NCBI RefSeq assembly: GCF_963678975.1 | Contig: NC_089272.1 | Span: 2,972,359-3,036,358 of the forward strand | DNA length: 64,000 bases | Source: Dysidea avara | Taxonomy: Eukaryota > Porifera > Demospongiae > Dictyoceratida > Dysideidae | Reading direction: 5' to 3' | Shown: positions 12,901 to 24,784 of the stretch, piece by piece | Numbering within the stretch: position 1 is the first letter of the stretch | Layout: each line of letters starts with the position of its first letter | Position numbers and translations under genes: made by a program | Notes under the pieces: generated by a model | The model's input: the letters and a program-made list of their open reading frames with translations, nothing else | Database searches by the model: none | What the model was told of the DNA's origin: nothing

Positions 12901-15096
12901 TATTGTGCTAAATGTTTTGAACAACTTCTGTGTTGTCTCTAGTGAATTTATAAGTGGATACACTTAAGACAAGGTAGACAGGCTCATAAACAACAGTTTG
13001 TAAAATCATCAATGGATACCTGGATAGCTCAGTTGGCAAGAGCACTAGAATCTTATCTCAGGCTCGTGGGTTTGAGTACCACGTTGAGTGTTGCTTTAGT
13101 AAATCAGCAGTCAGACAACTATGGAAACAGCCAACATCCTATTTATAAGTGTCTGGCTAGCTCAGTCAGTAGAGCATGAGACTCTTAATCTCAGGATCGT
13201 CAAGCCCCACGTTGGGTGATCTTTTTTGTTTCTTCCTTTCATAAAACTGTGCATTATATTTTGGGACTTCCATAAAGTGTGGAATAATTAAGAAAAAAAA
13301 AAGAGAAACTGCTTATCCTGTTTCAGTATTGCACAATAGTACATGGGGTTTATTGTTAACAAACGCCTGAGGTGTTACATTACCACTGGAATGTTTGTAA
13401 ATGATGTAACTGAGACTTGTGGCTGCACAATGATCACCACGGAAACAAACTTTCCTCAAAACTCTACTTCTCTATACAATATTTGTGACGTCACAGTGAA
13501 ACTGAAAAAAGAAATTAAAAACTTGTGCAACTAACCAATGGTACAAAGATTATCAAAACAAAAACACCCTTTTAAATTTTATCTGCTATCTGAAGACCAA
13601 ACAAACAAAAGAAGGGAAAGTCCCTCAACCAAAATATGCCACATCTCCAATTCCACGTAAATAAAAGTCAAGTTCTTAGAATCCATCACATAGCTGCACT
13701 TTCCATTTAGAATTTCAATACAAACACTGCACATTATTCATGGCTGTACACACACTCATGCATGCACTTGAAAAGGTGACTACAGTCGACTTGGTTGGTT
13801 GACCAGGGAAACAAAGGTTAGTGCTTGTAGCCAATGAGATCAGTGGCCTTCAGTTTTAACTAGTCCGCCCGCTACTGGGGCAGACAGCGTGAAATTTCAT
13901 TGGTTATTAGATATTTTTGCATTAGGATGTATGTGGAAAACCAACTGGAAATCGACTGTACACTGTTATTGCTACTTAGGCTCCAATGAGCTACAAGTTC
14001 TGATATCACCAGATCTCCAAGACACAGACTCAAATAAAACAGTGGCTAGCCTTACCAAAAATGGTTGTGTGTCCCCCAAAGGTGAAAATGGTACTATGCA
14101 AGTGCTCACTACATGTAGGGAAGTTTCTTATTGGAGGGATCATCAATAACTGCTTGTGTGAATTATAATTTTAACAAAAAAAATTACCCAACACTTTCGT
14201 GACAATAGAGGGAATATTTGAAATCACCATTAAAACCATATAGCTAGACCAGCCCACACACACACACACATGTTTGCACATATACACAAGTATACATAAA
14301 TATACACGTATTGATGTGTGCGTGTGTGTGACACGCATTCCAATGCACATACATATCACTACATACATACATACACACACATACTAGTAGACACACACCA
14401 TATATGCATGCACACACGCGTGTGCCTGGATACAATGAAATTGTTTGCATGGGACTAATTATGCATACAACTCAGCAAACACTAAATAAACACATGGCAC
14501 GTACCAGTCATGGTTGTCTCAAGTAGCTGTTCTTTGCGTGCCATCTTATGTAGTGAGGGACTACTGTGACCTCGTTTTGATTTTCCTCTAGTGACATGAT
14601 CAGATTCCACGTCATCGTACATGTTACTAGGTGAAGTCGTGAGTTTCGGTACAGTGGAGAATTGTGGGAATATTCTGGCATGGAAGGCTTGCCGAGCCTC
14701 AGTGGCCTTTTGTCCAAGTTCAGTATGGTTAGCAGTTGTGTGTGACACGCGCGCCCGACCCCCTTTATCTGAAGAGTCTTTGTGAGCTGGCCTGGTTATA
14801 TTAGTGATACTACTAGTGCCGGCATTCCTGTAATCCAAGTTCATATTCTCTGGTGTAGTTAGGTGAAATTGTAGCCCACGAGTGCGTTGTTTCTTTCCAG
14901 ACCTTGCCGTATCGGAATGTAGCGCCTTTCCTCGCCTGGGCGTCGGATGAGGCCGATGAGACTCTAAATTCTGTCCTGTGTCTTCAGATCCATCCATACG
15001 TTCAGCAGGAGGCTCACTAAGTACTTCAATATTCGATGCGATATTTTCGCCATCTTCAATTACTTCCATTTCAACTTCGCGTGGGGAGCGCTCCAT
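6938..15096 (-). CDS. Bcl-3-like nuclear IkappaB protein, ankyrin repeats
   Basis: Nine exons (minus strand, high to low): 15096-14505, 12111-11287, 9669-9588, 9474-9366, 8102-7901, 7850-7762, 7615-7504, 7164-7028, 6973-6938 (TGA). All phases join, giving 727 aa. Residues 1-197 are charged, with a basic KKQR stretch that could serve nuclear import. Residues 198-472 are rich in Q, P, T and A, like an activation domain. From about residue 490 come six ankyrin repeats: DEDGDTPLHLAV, RQTPLHLAVITHQ, SSSVHLAAQ, LTPVHIATK, SGRTALHYAVE and NTPLHIASG. NNLRQTPLHLAVIT is nearly identical to mammalian Bcl-3, and SGRTALHYAVE resembles p105/Bcl-3. Bcl-3 binds NF-kappaB p50/p52 dimers in the nucleus. The seventh repeat is reduced to a short basic tail (MARMKKYKKDN). 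No Rel domain, death domain or N-terminal DSGxxS degron was seen. An NF-kappaB p105 ankyrin half is the alternative, but the long Q-rich N-terminus argues against it. Confidence 0.87.
8541..8720. mobile_element. Palindromic MITE in Bcl-3-like intron
   Basis: Left arm AAGACATGCATTGCTAGGA...GGAATGATGTAATAATCACC (8541-8604) is repeated inverted at 8653-8720, with about 48 bp between the arms. The arms are about 65 bp. Target duplication is not clear. Confidence 0.7.
13018..13217 (+). repeat. tRNA-Lys-derived SINE-like pair (two degraded heads)
   Basis: Two tRNA-like units, 13018-13090 and 13151-13217, are separated by a spacer containing GTAAATCAGCAGTCAGACA. The same spacer word, with small changes, separates the four tRNA-Lys-like units at 22460-23063. 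Unit 1 has an A-box (TAGCTCAGTTGG) and a degenerate anticodon arm. Unit 2 keeps the CTT anticodon loop (CTCTTAA) but lacks several bases of the T arm. A T6 run follows unit 2. It lies in an intron of the Bcl-3-like gene, antisense to it. Confidence 0.75.
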
Positions 15097-15236
15097 TTTT
15101 TGACGCGTCTCTTAAACAAAATCAAAGCGGGGATAATTCCCCCTAGGTGAGGCTTGTTCCCGAGGCGCGCCTTAGTCCAAGCCGCTCACAGTGGCCTTTC
15201 CCTTATCGACTATAGCGAAACCCTGGGGAATTAGCA

Positions 15237-15247
15237 GGGAAATTCCC
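15237..15247. promoter_or_regulatory. Perfect kappaB site upstream of the Bcl-3-like gene
   Basis: GGGAAATTCCC fits the NF-kappaB consensus GGGRNWYYCC on both strands. It lies about 140 bp upstream of the Bcl-3-like ATG (minus strand), in the 370-bp gap after the glutaredoxin stop. A wider palindrome, GGGGATAATTCCCC (15129-15142), lies closer to the ATG. CACGTG E-boxes are at 15251-15256 and 15334-15339. Binding is inferred from sequence only. Confidence 0.6.
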
Positions 15248-15465
15248 TATCACGTGTACACGATTACCCGTACAATTTATTTACGACTATCCGAATGTTT
15301 TGTGTCAAATCTGACGATGGTCGACACTTAACGCACGTGTTTTACTAAAATTGACCTTCATTAAATGGCCACACAACCTTTCTATTCATTGTTTGAATTA
15401 TAATAAAAACACATTTATAAGGTATAACAATACAGAACATTAAAACTTCTATTTGGAATAGATGC

Positions 15466-18400
15466 TTAAAGCTTAATTGCTCCAAGTTCTTTCAATCGAG
15501 GAACCAATTTTCCTTTATCATGTAAAGACAGAGTTTCATCACATCCTCCAACACTCTCTCCTCCAATGAATACTCTTGGGACCTGTAACATAACCACACT
15601 GTATAGTCATTGTATACTATATCTGTTATATATATATGTATTGCAATCGTAGTGCCCTTATTAGTGAGGGACAAGTGTCCTGATTATCAAAGTGCTAGGG
15701 TCTCCTAAATACTATATATGGACAACTACTATTTTCATAGAAACGAAACAGCCTGGTCTTCCATTTGTGTGTTAACCATACTGAAGCCACCACACAAAAG
15801 TACATCAAATGTACGAAGCAGAACTAGTAACATTCCAAATCAGAAGCCCTACTCAAATTAAAGTCCTAGTGTTTCATTTAGAATCCGGCTTGTGTGTCAA
15901 AAGAAAATAAAAGCTCAGGTGCCAAATGAACATAAAAGTTCATAATATACAAAGTATCTCCCTTTAAACCTCCAAGCCTCACTAAACACAGCTACTTAAT
16001 TAAAGGCACTTGTCCCACAAAGCACCCCACTACCTAAATTTAAGACACAATACATATAAGCACCACTTAAGGTATGGAAGCAGCCCTATCAGATAACTGC
16101 CCAACACATAGTTCACACAGACAAACCAGTTCCAATATGCCTATCAAGATTCATGGGAAATAGTCGATCTGTTTTGCTGGTAATGGCCACATATGGTAAG
16201 AAGCTTTACTGTACAAACAATTTTGCAACCTTCTCAGGTTCCTGTTAAACAAAGCCTCAATACAATTCATATGTTTTTGGTTCTACACAGTAGATTATCT
16301 AATAGTGTGACCAAATAAGGAATAAACAAGTAGTTAAATCATTCCTCTGGTATAAGGCTTCTAGTATTAATAGCAACAGTAAACAATGAGATGTTAAGGA
16401 ACTACAACACATACTATTCACACCAATATGTAATTGCTCACTACGTATGTAAAGCAAATACAATGTTACGGTACTGCTCAAATGCAACGTCACCTTGCAA
16501 AAGTGTGAGCGATCAAAAAGCTCATTAATTAAAGGGTGTGGCACCCATTTTGCTTACGAGCATTCACCCATATGAAACTAAATGAATATCACAAGCAAAA
16601 CAGGTGCCACGTATGCCCTTTAATTAGCAACTTTTTTTAATTGCTCGTACCCTCACCTGACAACGTTACATTTGAGGAGTACCGTACCTTGAATTATGAC
16701 TGGTCCCACATAAATACCTGGTTGCCGGGGGCAGGTCTCACATTAACGTCTAGTGCAGAGAATTCTGTACAGTGCCACATACTACAGATTATCAACAAAT
16801 TGAAAAGCATTTTATGGCCTAAGCTAATGAATACATTAAGAAGACTATATGTACACCTCAGTGATATGAAACAGAACTGATAGTCATATGGGGCAATTGT
16901 CATTACTGGTCCAGTGGCTGTATCCCGCTAAGTCTACACTTTTTTCGAGTGATTTTGGCAGTTATATTACATGGTGTGAGTTGTTATCACGTCATGGTGC
17001 TACACAGCTAGTTTTATTGTTGTACCAATATTTTTTATGGTGCTATTGCTAAGGCAAGCCATTTAAGGTACTTGTTTCAGCATTACCTAACTCCACAAAG
17101 ATTGAAGGTTATAAGGCCGTATAATAATATCTGAAATTGGACCCGTAATCAAGACAAGTCGTAGCCTTAACGAGGATTATCTGTGTGACGTCACCAGTGC
17201 GAATCCCTATTATCTATGGTATGACGACACCTAAGTATGAAAATACGTCCTCTTATAATTTCAAATACACATCTTAATATAACTTGTTTAATTTCACCAG
17301 CAAGTGTCCAACAAACTGTGAAACCTACTGATAAGAAAAACTACACAAAAACCAATAAATTGAGCCATAGTGACAACCTTTTACAAATATCCCATATCTA
17401 CAGTGGTATATGTAATTTACTGCAATAACAGTACAGCATATCTTGAATAACATGCCTTAACCAGAGCGTTCAAGGATGTAGGAAGTACTCAGAAGTATTG
17501 ACAGACTTTCTGCTAACTTACTGACTCTGTAGTTGAATACTAATCCCACAAGGCCCTTATCGGTAAAAGAGTACATTAGCATTTGCATGTCTACAGTGAG
17601 GTGTTCCAGGTCAGTTTATGTACAGAGCAATATTGTGGGACCGTAACAAAGTGCTGTGTTTGGGATCTACCGGTCACTATAATGAGGTGGTCTTATTACA
17701 CTAGACTAAAAACTAACTTGTAAACACCTTCTATTCCAGACTGCAGTCTGCATGCTGAAGTGCCAGGGGTCTACATGTATGCATACACACTGACAGTATA
17801 GTACAAATGGGACTAAGTCCTTTTCATGTATAATCTCTACAAGAGTCAACAAGACTGGACTGGCAGATGAAGCACAATATACAGTGTGTACAGACTGCTC
17901 CGCATACCATCAGGTCACTTTCCTGTTGCAGTCTATTACAAGGAATCCTGGCTTGGATAAAGGACAAGTCACAGGTGTTAATCACATATACATGCTATAC
18001 AACCAATAGGGACTTCTATCTCTATTGGAAGCTTATTGATGCCTCTGGCACAATGATGTCATGGTACAAGTTATCTTCCTGTCAAAACTAAAAACAGTTT
18101 TGAAATAACACAATGTACACTGTACACACACGTTCCGAAATGGCCTGCTATCAACCAGATTCACCACAGATATCAGGTGCACAGCACAGTCAAGGAATTC
18201 AAGGAAGAAATATAACCCTTTCCTTTCCTGCCCACACACAAAAGAAAAATGGTCTATGGTTGACTCAAGTTAGTTAAAGAGCACTAGTATTTCAAGACAG
18301 CTGTGCAACCATCCCCATCTATACTATAGTGTAGAAATGCAGTGAAGGGTCTATGGCCTAATTGAGGGTTTACACATTGAGTATAGTGTACAACAAGCTT

Positions 18401-21400
18401 TATTCATGTACAGCTTCTAAAAAACATTCTTTCCTGTCTGGAATGTATTTTTATGTGAGAGTGTATGAATACAATAGTACCTGTGTTGTAACTAAGGTCA
18501 CCAGCACAGATGAAACACTAAAAGTTTATTATATAATTACAATCCAATTACTATTAGTCACTATCCTCTACTAGGGACCTACAAATTATTATGAGCTCTG
18601 AAGCCTCTGATGAATGTTTTTGACTTTAAATATTTCACATAAGACAAAAAATTATATCAGGTAGATGTATATTTGGGATCATGGAGGTTGGGATTTTTCT
18701 GGCCTAAAAAAATCACCGAAAACCAGCTTCACAATACCATTCTGGTGCCTTAGCAGTATTGGTTGGGTAAAAAAACCAAGCCCAAAAGTGCCTTCAGTAC
18801 GACCCTAAATGTTTCCAATAGATTGTTAAAATTTTTTTAAAAAGTTTATTCAACAAAATTTTCTACTGACTGACTGCCTGCCTGATTCCTTCAGACAAGC
18901 GTAACTTGATAACAGCTAAGGCTACGGGCTTGATTTTTTCACTGTTCGACGTTGCTTCGTCCTGAGATGTGCCTTTTGGCATACTGCAGTACATACAATG
19001 CACGCATCATGGGCTTACGTTTGTCCTCCTTTGTGATCTATTTCTTTATGCTGACAACCCATGGTGCCAATTCGCGGTAGCATGATACATGGCTTCTGTA
19101 CATTTGTAAATGTGTATTTTCTGTGGTGACTGGATTGATTGCAGAGGCACTCACTGTTCTTCATTTGTAATGCTGTGTGACAGGCTGAAAGCAAAGTGTA
19201 ATGGGCATCACTTTCGAGTCAGTAATTGATAGTCGGGGTGCATGAATCGTCCATATTCTTTGCAGTGACTTGATTGAATGCAGAGGTGCTTCTCCTACTG
19301 TTCTTCGTTTGTACAGATGATTGTGGAATCTCAACACAGGAAGTGTAGGCTTGATCACCACACTTCAAAGTAATTGCATCATGTTTTTCGGCTTGGTCTT
19401 ATGTTGCAAAGATAGCGCAAACGTCTGTAGCACTGTGTAACGGGCTGAACATAGCTGACTTCACCTTTGAGTCAGTAATTGATAGCTGGTGCGCACATTC
19501 ACATGAAAACATTAACTTTGGTGCCATCCTTTCTTTTGATGCGGTATGCACAGGTTCACCAGTTATAATAATTAAAGTTACAAAAAGTAAACAAACAAAT
19601 AAACAAATATAAAGAAAAATTAAGAATTTTAAGTTTGATAAGGGATCATTGAAAAAAAAAGTAGGGAAACAAGGGAGGTTGCCTACAGCTGCAGATATAC
19701 GTACTAATGAACATTTAATCCCTAATGCAGTCACGAGTATTGCAGGCAGATATGGGGCATTGATTGAATTCAAGTGCAAGTGTACGCGACCTCCCTTGTT
19801 TATTTGCTTTTTATTTCTATGATCCCCATAATGTTTCCTTATATATACTTGTCTAGGAACTTGGAATGATTACTTCGCACAATGAGCCACTTGGAAACAA
19901 TATCATACACTACAATGACCTAGTAAACCTCTGAGCACCATCCTGAAGCTTGCTTAAGCCGATATTAAGTGCTGTGCTTACAATTAGTCCTGAATTTCTT
20001 TTTTTTGCACTCAATTAAAAGTGCACTCATCACATAACTGTAAAGCATAAACAATTCAAGACACAAGCTTCAAGACTTGTTGAAGAGACAATGTTACTTG
20101 GATTTGTGTTCAGGTTAACTGCTGCAATTAGTTTTGTGGCTGCTTTGCAGTTTACAGGTGGCTGGTGGTGACAGGATTTGAGATTATACCATGCTACAGT
20201 TCATCATCTGCATGGCGAAGGTTAGCTATTGTGTTTACAGCAATAATAGCGACAAGTTTGCTTATCCCTCACATCAATTAAAGACTATTTTTAAGCACAG
20301 GGCTTGATATCGGCTTGACTATGCTATATAACCACGTTTAAAAGATTCTGCGGGATGTTTATAGTACTTACTTAGTATTCTTTTTTGGCTATACTGGAAT
20401 TCATGTTTTGGGATGTATGAGCCAATCCATAGGTGAGTCCATTTTCCACATTATAGTCATGTGATAGTCACTGGTGAGTCAACACTTACCACATCAAAGG
20501 AAAGAATGATGCTGGCCAGACATAACACACATCCCAACTGTCAATTACTGGAAAGCATTTTTTTCAGCTTTGTTCCACCTATTATGAACATCTAGTGCTA
20601 GAAGTGCCACTGCAGTCAGTCCAGTCAGTATGGAAATTATGGGACAATTCTCATAACAGCTAGCTTGGACTGTGTGTTACCATCAACACCTTCAAGGCAG
20701 TGAAGAAAGAAGTGGGACATAGAGGAGGTAAGTCCACTGTAGCTGCTGTGGTTGATGAAAAGGTACATTTTGGGAAGCAATCAAGCCCATGGCACTAAGC
20801 ATAGTCAAGCTGAAGGCATCAGTTAGTCAGTTAGAAGAAAATTTAGTAAATTGAATCTTTAAAAATTACATAGAAACTTGTTGGAAGGATTTGGGGTTGC
20901 TCTGAAGAAATTTTTGCACTTGACCAATATCACCAGTTGTTTTGAAAGGAAGTGAGGTTTTTTTGGGTGATCTTGAAGAGAAGAAAGCCCACACCTACAT
21001 GATCCCCACCATACAGTACTACCATACTGTATGACATATATGAATGTAACACTTTCACACCTCAGATCAAAGGAGCTGCCAGGGTTATATTTCATATGTA
21101 GCCCAGCTAGCCATGCTACATATGAAATATAGACCGGGATACATTTGGGCAGCGATTATGTAACTTCTGGGAAAAAATAGTGTAAGTTGCCCTGGACAAC
21201 TTGAAATATACGTAAGCAAGAAACAATGTCACTGGGATGTGAAATTTAACCTACACATCAATAGAGTTGTTTATTGACCACTCGACTGGGTCTATCTACA
21301 TTCCACACAGTTCCAGCTACATTCCAAACAGTTCTAGCTACATTCCACAGGGTCTAGCTACATTCCACACAGTTCTAGCCACATTCCACACAGTTCTAGC

Positions 21401-24400
21401 TGCATTCCACAGGGTCTAGCTACATTCCACACAGTTCTAGCTACATTCCACACAGTTCTAGCTACATTCCACAGGGTCTAGCTACATTCCACACAGGTCT
21501 AGCTACATTCCACACAGGTCTAGCTACATTCCACACAGTTCTAGCTACATTCCACACAGTTCTAGCTAGGGTCTAGCTACACATTTTCTGACTTTCTGTA
21601 TTAACAGGCTTAGCCTTCTCATAGATCATTAGTGGGATAGTATTTGTAGATACTGCAGTTGAAGTTAGTGACTGCTCTATTCGAAAGTTTTGTAACAATC
21701 AATACCATTTGATTGTTGAACATTTACCACTGGGATTTGGATACTTGAGGACACCAGACATTTAGTTAAAGTCCCAAAGCATCCCTTAGTACATAAAGTG
21801 ACCTGGAAAATCAGGACACCTTGACAATCAGGACACCTTGACAATCAGCACACCTTGACAATCAGCACACCTTGTCAATCAGGACACCTTGACAATCAGG
21901 ACACCTTGATGATCGGGACACCTTGATGATCAGGACACCTTGATGATCAGGACACCTTGATGATCAGGACACCTTGACAATCAGGAAACTACTGGCAGGT
22001 CTCAAAATGTCCCTAGTATAGACTGTTTGCCTTTTGAACATGTGATAATTTAACTGTAACTTTTCAGTACACTTGCTGGTCAAAAAATGTATTATGGCCT
22101 ATGGCGGTGACAACATTTTTGGTTAATTGTAGCATGCTAGTGCTATGGAAAGTGTAAGGTTCAAGCTACAAAGATGAGGGATGATTCCTACCCTACGATT
22201 TACACAATCTCAGGTTTATGGGATAATACAAAACCTGCTTAAAACTTTCTTCGTTAGACTTTATTACCGATTAATGCTTATTAAAGTGTTATGTACCTTT
22301 CAATATTTCATCCTGTTCACTAAAATATTTTTAAAAAAAAGAAATTTCTGTCCATATCTTGACCAACATATTGATACATAAAATGGAAACACACAATACA
22401 CACACTACAAAGGTATACAAGCTGCATGAAACATACACAGACACACACAAAAACAAAGTCACCCAATGTGGGGTTTGAGCCCATGACCCTGAGATTAGGA
22501 GACTCATGCTCTACCAACTGAGCCAGCCGGGCATCCGTTGGTGATGTACTGACTGTTGCCATGGTTGTAGTATGTCTGACTGCAGGTTTACGAAAGCAAC
22601 CAAAAGTTAACAAGTTGCCCAATGTGGGACTTGAACCCACGACCCTGAGAGTAAAGGTCTCATGCTCTACCGACTGAGCTAGTCGGGCACCTGTTGATGA
22701 TGCAATGACTGTTGTCATAGTTGTATTGTGTCTGACTGTTGGTTTACTAAAGCAACAAAAAGAAAAAAAAGTTAAAAAGTCACCCAACGTGGGGCTCGAA
22801 CCCACGACCCTGAGATTAAGAGTCTCATGCTCTACCGACTGAGCTAGCCAGGCACCTGTCAATGATGTATTGACTGTTGTCATGGTTGTAGTGTGTCTGA
22901 CTGTTGTCATAGTTGTAGTGTGTCTGACTGTTGTCATAGTTGTAGTGTGTCTGACTGCTGGTTTACGAAAGCAACAAAAAGTTACCAAGTTGCCCAACGT
23001 GGGGCTCGAACCCACGACCCTGAGATTAAAAGTCTCATGCTCTACCGACTGAGCTAGCCGGGCACTTGTTGATGATCTACTGTCTGTTGCTATGATTATT
23101 GTACAGTGTGGGTGTAAATTGCTGTGTGTATGTGAGTCTGTTCTTGTCTACGTTAACGTATAATCTGGCCTGACCACAAAACAGCTTGGGCCACTGAAAA
23201 TGGTATAAGCTAACAAGTTATCAAGTGCTAAGGGTAGCAATAAACATTGTCGACTGTTCAATTAGAACATTTTTTGTTGCCTGATACATGGCATGGAACC
23301 AAAACGCAGTAGATTCAATCTCCTGAAGCAGTCGGATAGACAAGGGAGCTATTTATGACATGTACAATAATTCCAACCAAACAAATGAGATGAGCAAATG
23401 TGGAAGAGCACAAAGCATTAAATACTGACCTGATTACACGCCAGCAAGACAACCACATGAATACAATACTGACAAAAGATAACACTTTTGTAATTTCAAT
23501 CAAAACTTTTCAGCTCAAACACATACGGTGTTAACACTGATGGATTTTGTCTTCATGCCTAAGCTGTGCTTAAGTAGCTTTTCTTCCATTAAGTATTAGT
23601 CTTATGCATTTGTAGAATCAAAATAACAGCCTGTCATCTGCTATTATACCCTACTAATTATCAACCAAGATGCACGTAGCTCTGTTATTTTGACAAGTCA
23701 TCTTCACACTGCAATTGCATAGCTCAACACACCTAATAAAACACTCATAGACCCATATAAGGAATAAAGGCAATTCCAGTTATCTCATTTATACAGATCC
23801 ATCAATACATGTGAGAACAAATTCAAAAGTTGATTAGCAATGTATACCAAAAAAGCAAAACAGCAGCAGAAACCAAGTCCAAAGAGGCGTACAGTGATCA
23901 ATCAAATAAGATGGAACACATAGGAGACTTCTACACACCATACACACACATTAATATTTAATTGGCCCCTAAATTTTACAATTCTGGGATCATGTAATTG
24001 ATAAAGCGGTAAGAAATGTAGCTATCAGCTACAAGATAAAACACACAGCACTACTAAACACATGCATGCATGGTTGCATGCACACACACGACAGATTCGG
24101 TCAAGAAACTCTTCAGCTGTGCTATAAATATTACAGAGTAGGCTAGACCCTTTTATAATCTATGGCTAGAGCAATGCTCATGGAACTACATTGAACTTGG
24201 CCCATTGCAACTAATTGTCAATAACATACACCCACACTTCAGTAATGATCACCATATACATGTATGGCATAAACACGGAAGAGATTCTGTACAACGTCAC
24301 GTACCGTTCTAGCTCCAGTTATTTGCAACAATTCATCTTGCAGTACGCTCATGTCGCTCCTCTTGTTCAACTCGATGAGGAATATGTCGGCTCGAACATC

Positions 24401-24541
24401 TCCAAACAGCTTCTTGACTCGCACGCAATATGGACACGTGGCCTTGGAGAAAACGACCACAGCGTGTTCCGAAACTGTCTTCTGTATGAACTGCTTGGCA
24501 TCTTGGTTACTGCCACCAGACGCAGACTGATTTCCACCCAT
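15466..24541 (-). CDS. Dithiol glutaredoxin (GLRX2-like)
   Basis: Two exons: 24541-24305 (79 codons) and 15582-15466 (38 codons plus TAA), joined in phase 0 across an 8.7-kb intron, giving 117 aa. The product is a glutathione-dependent thiol-disulfide oxidoreductase. The active site CPYC is at residues 36-39. The TVP loop with cis-Pro81 (TVPRVF) follows at the exon junction, then the glutathione-binding GGCDE at 91-95. The body ([30 protein letters not shown]) aligns with animal GLRX2 and GLRX. Length is normal for the family. The N-terminus MGGNQS fits the N-myristoylation pattern MGxxxS, and no mitochondrial presequence is seen on this start. The intron carries the tRNA-Lys-like cluster on the same strand. 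The Bcl-3-like gene begins only about 370 bp downstream in the same direction. Confidence 0.93.
16472..16681. mobile_element. Palindromic MITE with TA target duplication
   Basis: Left end TACTGCTCAAATGCAACGT and inverted right end TACTCCTCAAATGTAACGT start long arms. The arms continue through GAGC(G/A)AT...TAATTAAAGGG and a GGCACC block. TA stands at both outer borders, as for Tc1/mariner-type insertions. It lies in the glutaredoxin intron. Confidence 0.75.
16950..18660. other. Glutaredoxin intron, mostly unique sequence
   Basis: No gene was recognised. A short fragment at about 17640-17700 (CACTATAATGAGGTGGTCTT) belongs to the dispersed repeat also found at 36760-36850 and 46010-46170. Confidence 0.4.
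18675..19828 (+). mobile_element. Dispersed repeat family A, longest copy (about 1.15 kb)
   Basis: Starts GGGATCATGGAGGTTGGGAT and ends with CTATGATCCCC, a short imperfect inverted pair (GGGATCAT/ATGATCCC). Blocks of this copy recur at 1826-2346, 6385-6632, 20690-21008, 48850-49080 and 51232-51620. An internal segment (TTTGAGTCAGTAATTGATAG) occurs twice within this copy, at about 19215 and 19470. No transposase is readable, so the class is uncertain. Confidence 0.65.
20690..21008 (-). mobile_element. Dispersed repeat family A, fragment
   Basis: On the minus strand this runs from GGGATCATGTAGGTGTGGG through the CTAACTGACTAACTGATGCC block to a GCTTGATTGCTTCCC block. The order is the same as in the left part of the 18675-19828 copy. 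Confidence 0.55.
21287..21575. repeat. Minisatellite, 20-21-bp unit, about 13 copies
   Basis: The unit CTAGCTACATTCCACACAG, with 20-21-bp spacing and two variants (CACAGTT and CAGGGT), is repeated in the glutaredoxin intron. There is no spacer diversity, so it is not a CRISPR. Confidence 0.93.
21807..21987. repeat. Minisatellite, 17-bp unit, about 11 copies
   Basis: The unit GGACACCTTGACAATCA is repeated, with a sub-variant TGATGATCA in the middle copies. It starts some 230 bp after the preceding minisatellite. Confidence 0.93.
22460..22532 (-). repeat. tRNA-Lys-like unit 1 (anticodon CCT, degraded)
   Basis: The minus-strand cloverleaf is GCCCGGCTGGCTCAG...TTGGGTG. The anticodon loop reads CTCCTAA, so the anticodon would be CCT, and the base of the anticodon stem has a T-T mismatch. 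The B-box is GGCTCAAACCCC. This is probably a decayed copy of the lysine units beside it. Confidence 0.6.
22616..22688 (-). repeat. tRNA-Lys-like unit 2 (anticodon TTT, C33)
   Basis: The fold and length (72 nt plus A73) are tRNA-like, with acceptor GCCCGAC/ATTGGGC. The loop is CCTTTAC, which replaces the universal U33 with C. It is followed by a T4 run on the minus strand. Probably not functional. Confidence 0.6.
22781..22853 (-). tRNA. tRNA-Lys-like unit 3 (anticodon CTT)
   Basis: A-box TAGCTCAGTCGG, anticodon loop CTCTTAA and B-box GGTTCGAGCCC agree with eukaryotic tRNA-Lys(CTT) apart from changes in the acceptor stem (GCCTGGC/GTTGGGT, with several G-U pairs). A long T tract follows as a possible Pol III stop. 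It could be a SINE head rather than a working tRNA. Confidence 0.55.
22991..23063 (-). tRNA. tRNA-Lys(TTT), intact cloverleaf
   Basis: This is a complete 73-nt tRNA shape. The acceptor GCCCGGC pairs with GTTGGGC, the discriminator is A73, the A-box is TAGCTCAGTCGGTAGAGC, the anticodon loop is CTTTTAA, and the T arm contains GGTTCGAGCCCC. A T5 run lies about 12 nt downstream. It is the best candidate of the four for a functional gene. The next units follow at about 140, 93 and 84 bp, each with a shared spacer containing CAGCAGTCAGACA-type words. Confidence 0.7.
23080..24200. other. Glutaredoxin intron, no recognised feature
   Basis: AT-rich sequence with no exon, RNA or clear repeat that I can support. 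Confidence 0.4.
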
Positions 24542-24784
24542 CGGATTACTGGCTGTGGATGTACTCGTTCGCCGTCCGATAGAACAGCTGGCTGTATTCT
24601 TATTTATTCGTTATCTACGTGTTTGATTGCGTGAACTGCGCACGTGATTGACCTAAAAATGCAGGTGTATGTTCTTGCTGAGTTTGAAGCATCTACCGGC
24701 CATGCAGATCCCCCTAGTGGGATATAAATCAACATAATACGGATCATAGAGTAGGTATAGAGAATCTATGCATGGACATACTGA

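Noticed and set aside
21287-21987. Regular short repeats suggestive of a CRISPR array
   Set aside because: Units are contiguous with no unique spacers, and the context is a eukaryotic intron; these are minisatellites.
22320-23015. 231-codon minus-strand open frame with repeated ARLAQSVEH...SSPTLG peptides
   Set aside because: It is a read-through of the tandem tRNA-Lys-like units and spacers; such peptides are a well-known annotation artefact of tRNA-derived repeats.
24215-24634. 139-codon plus-strand open frame
   Set aside because: Antisense shadow of glutaredoxin exon 1, which has clear family motifs and splice sites.
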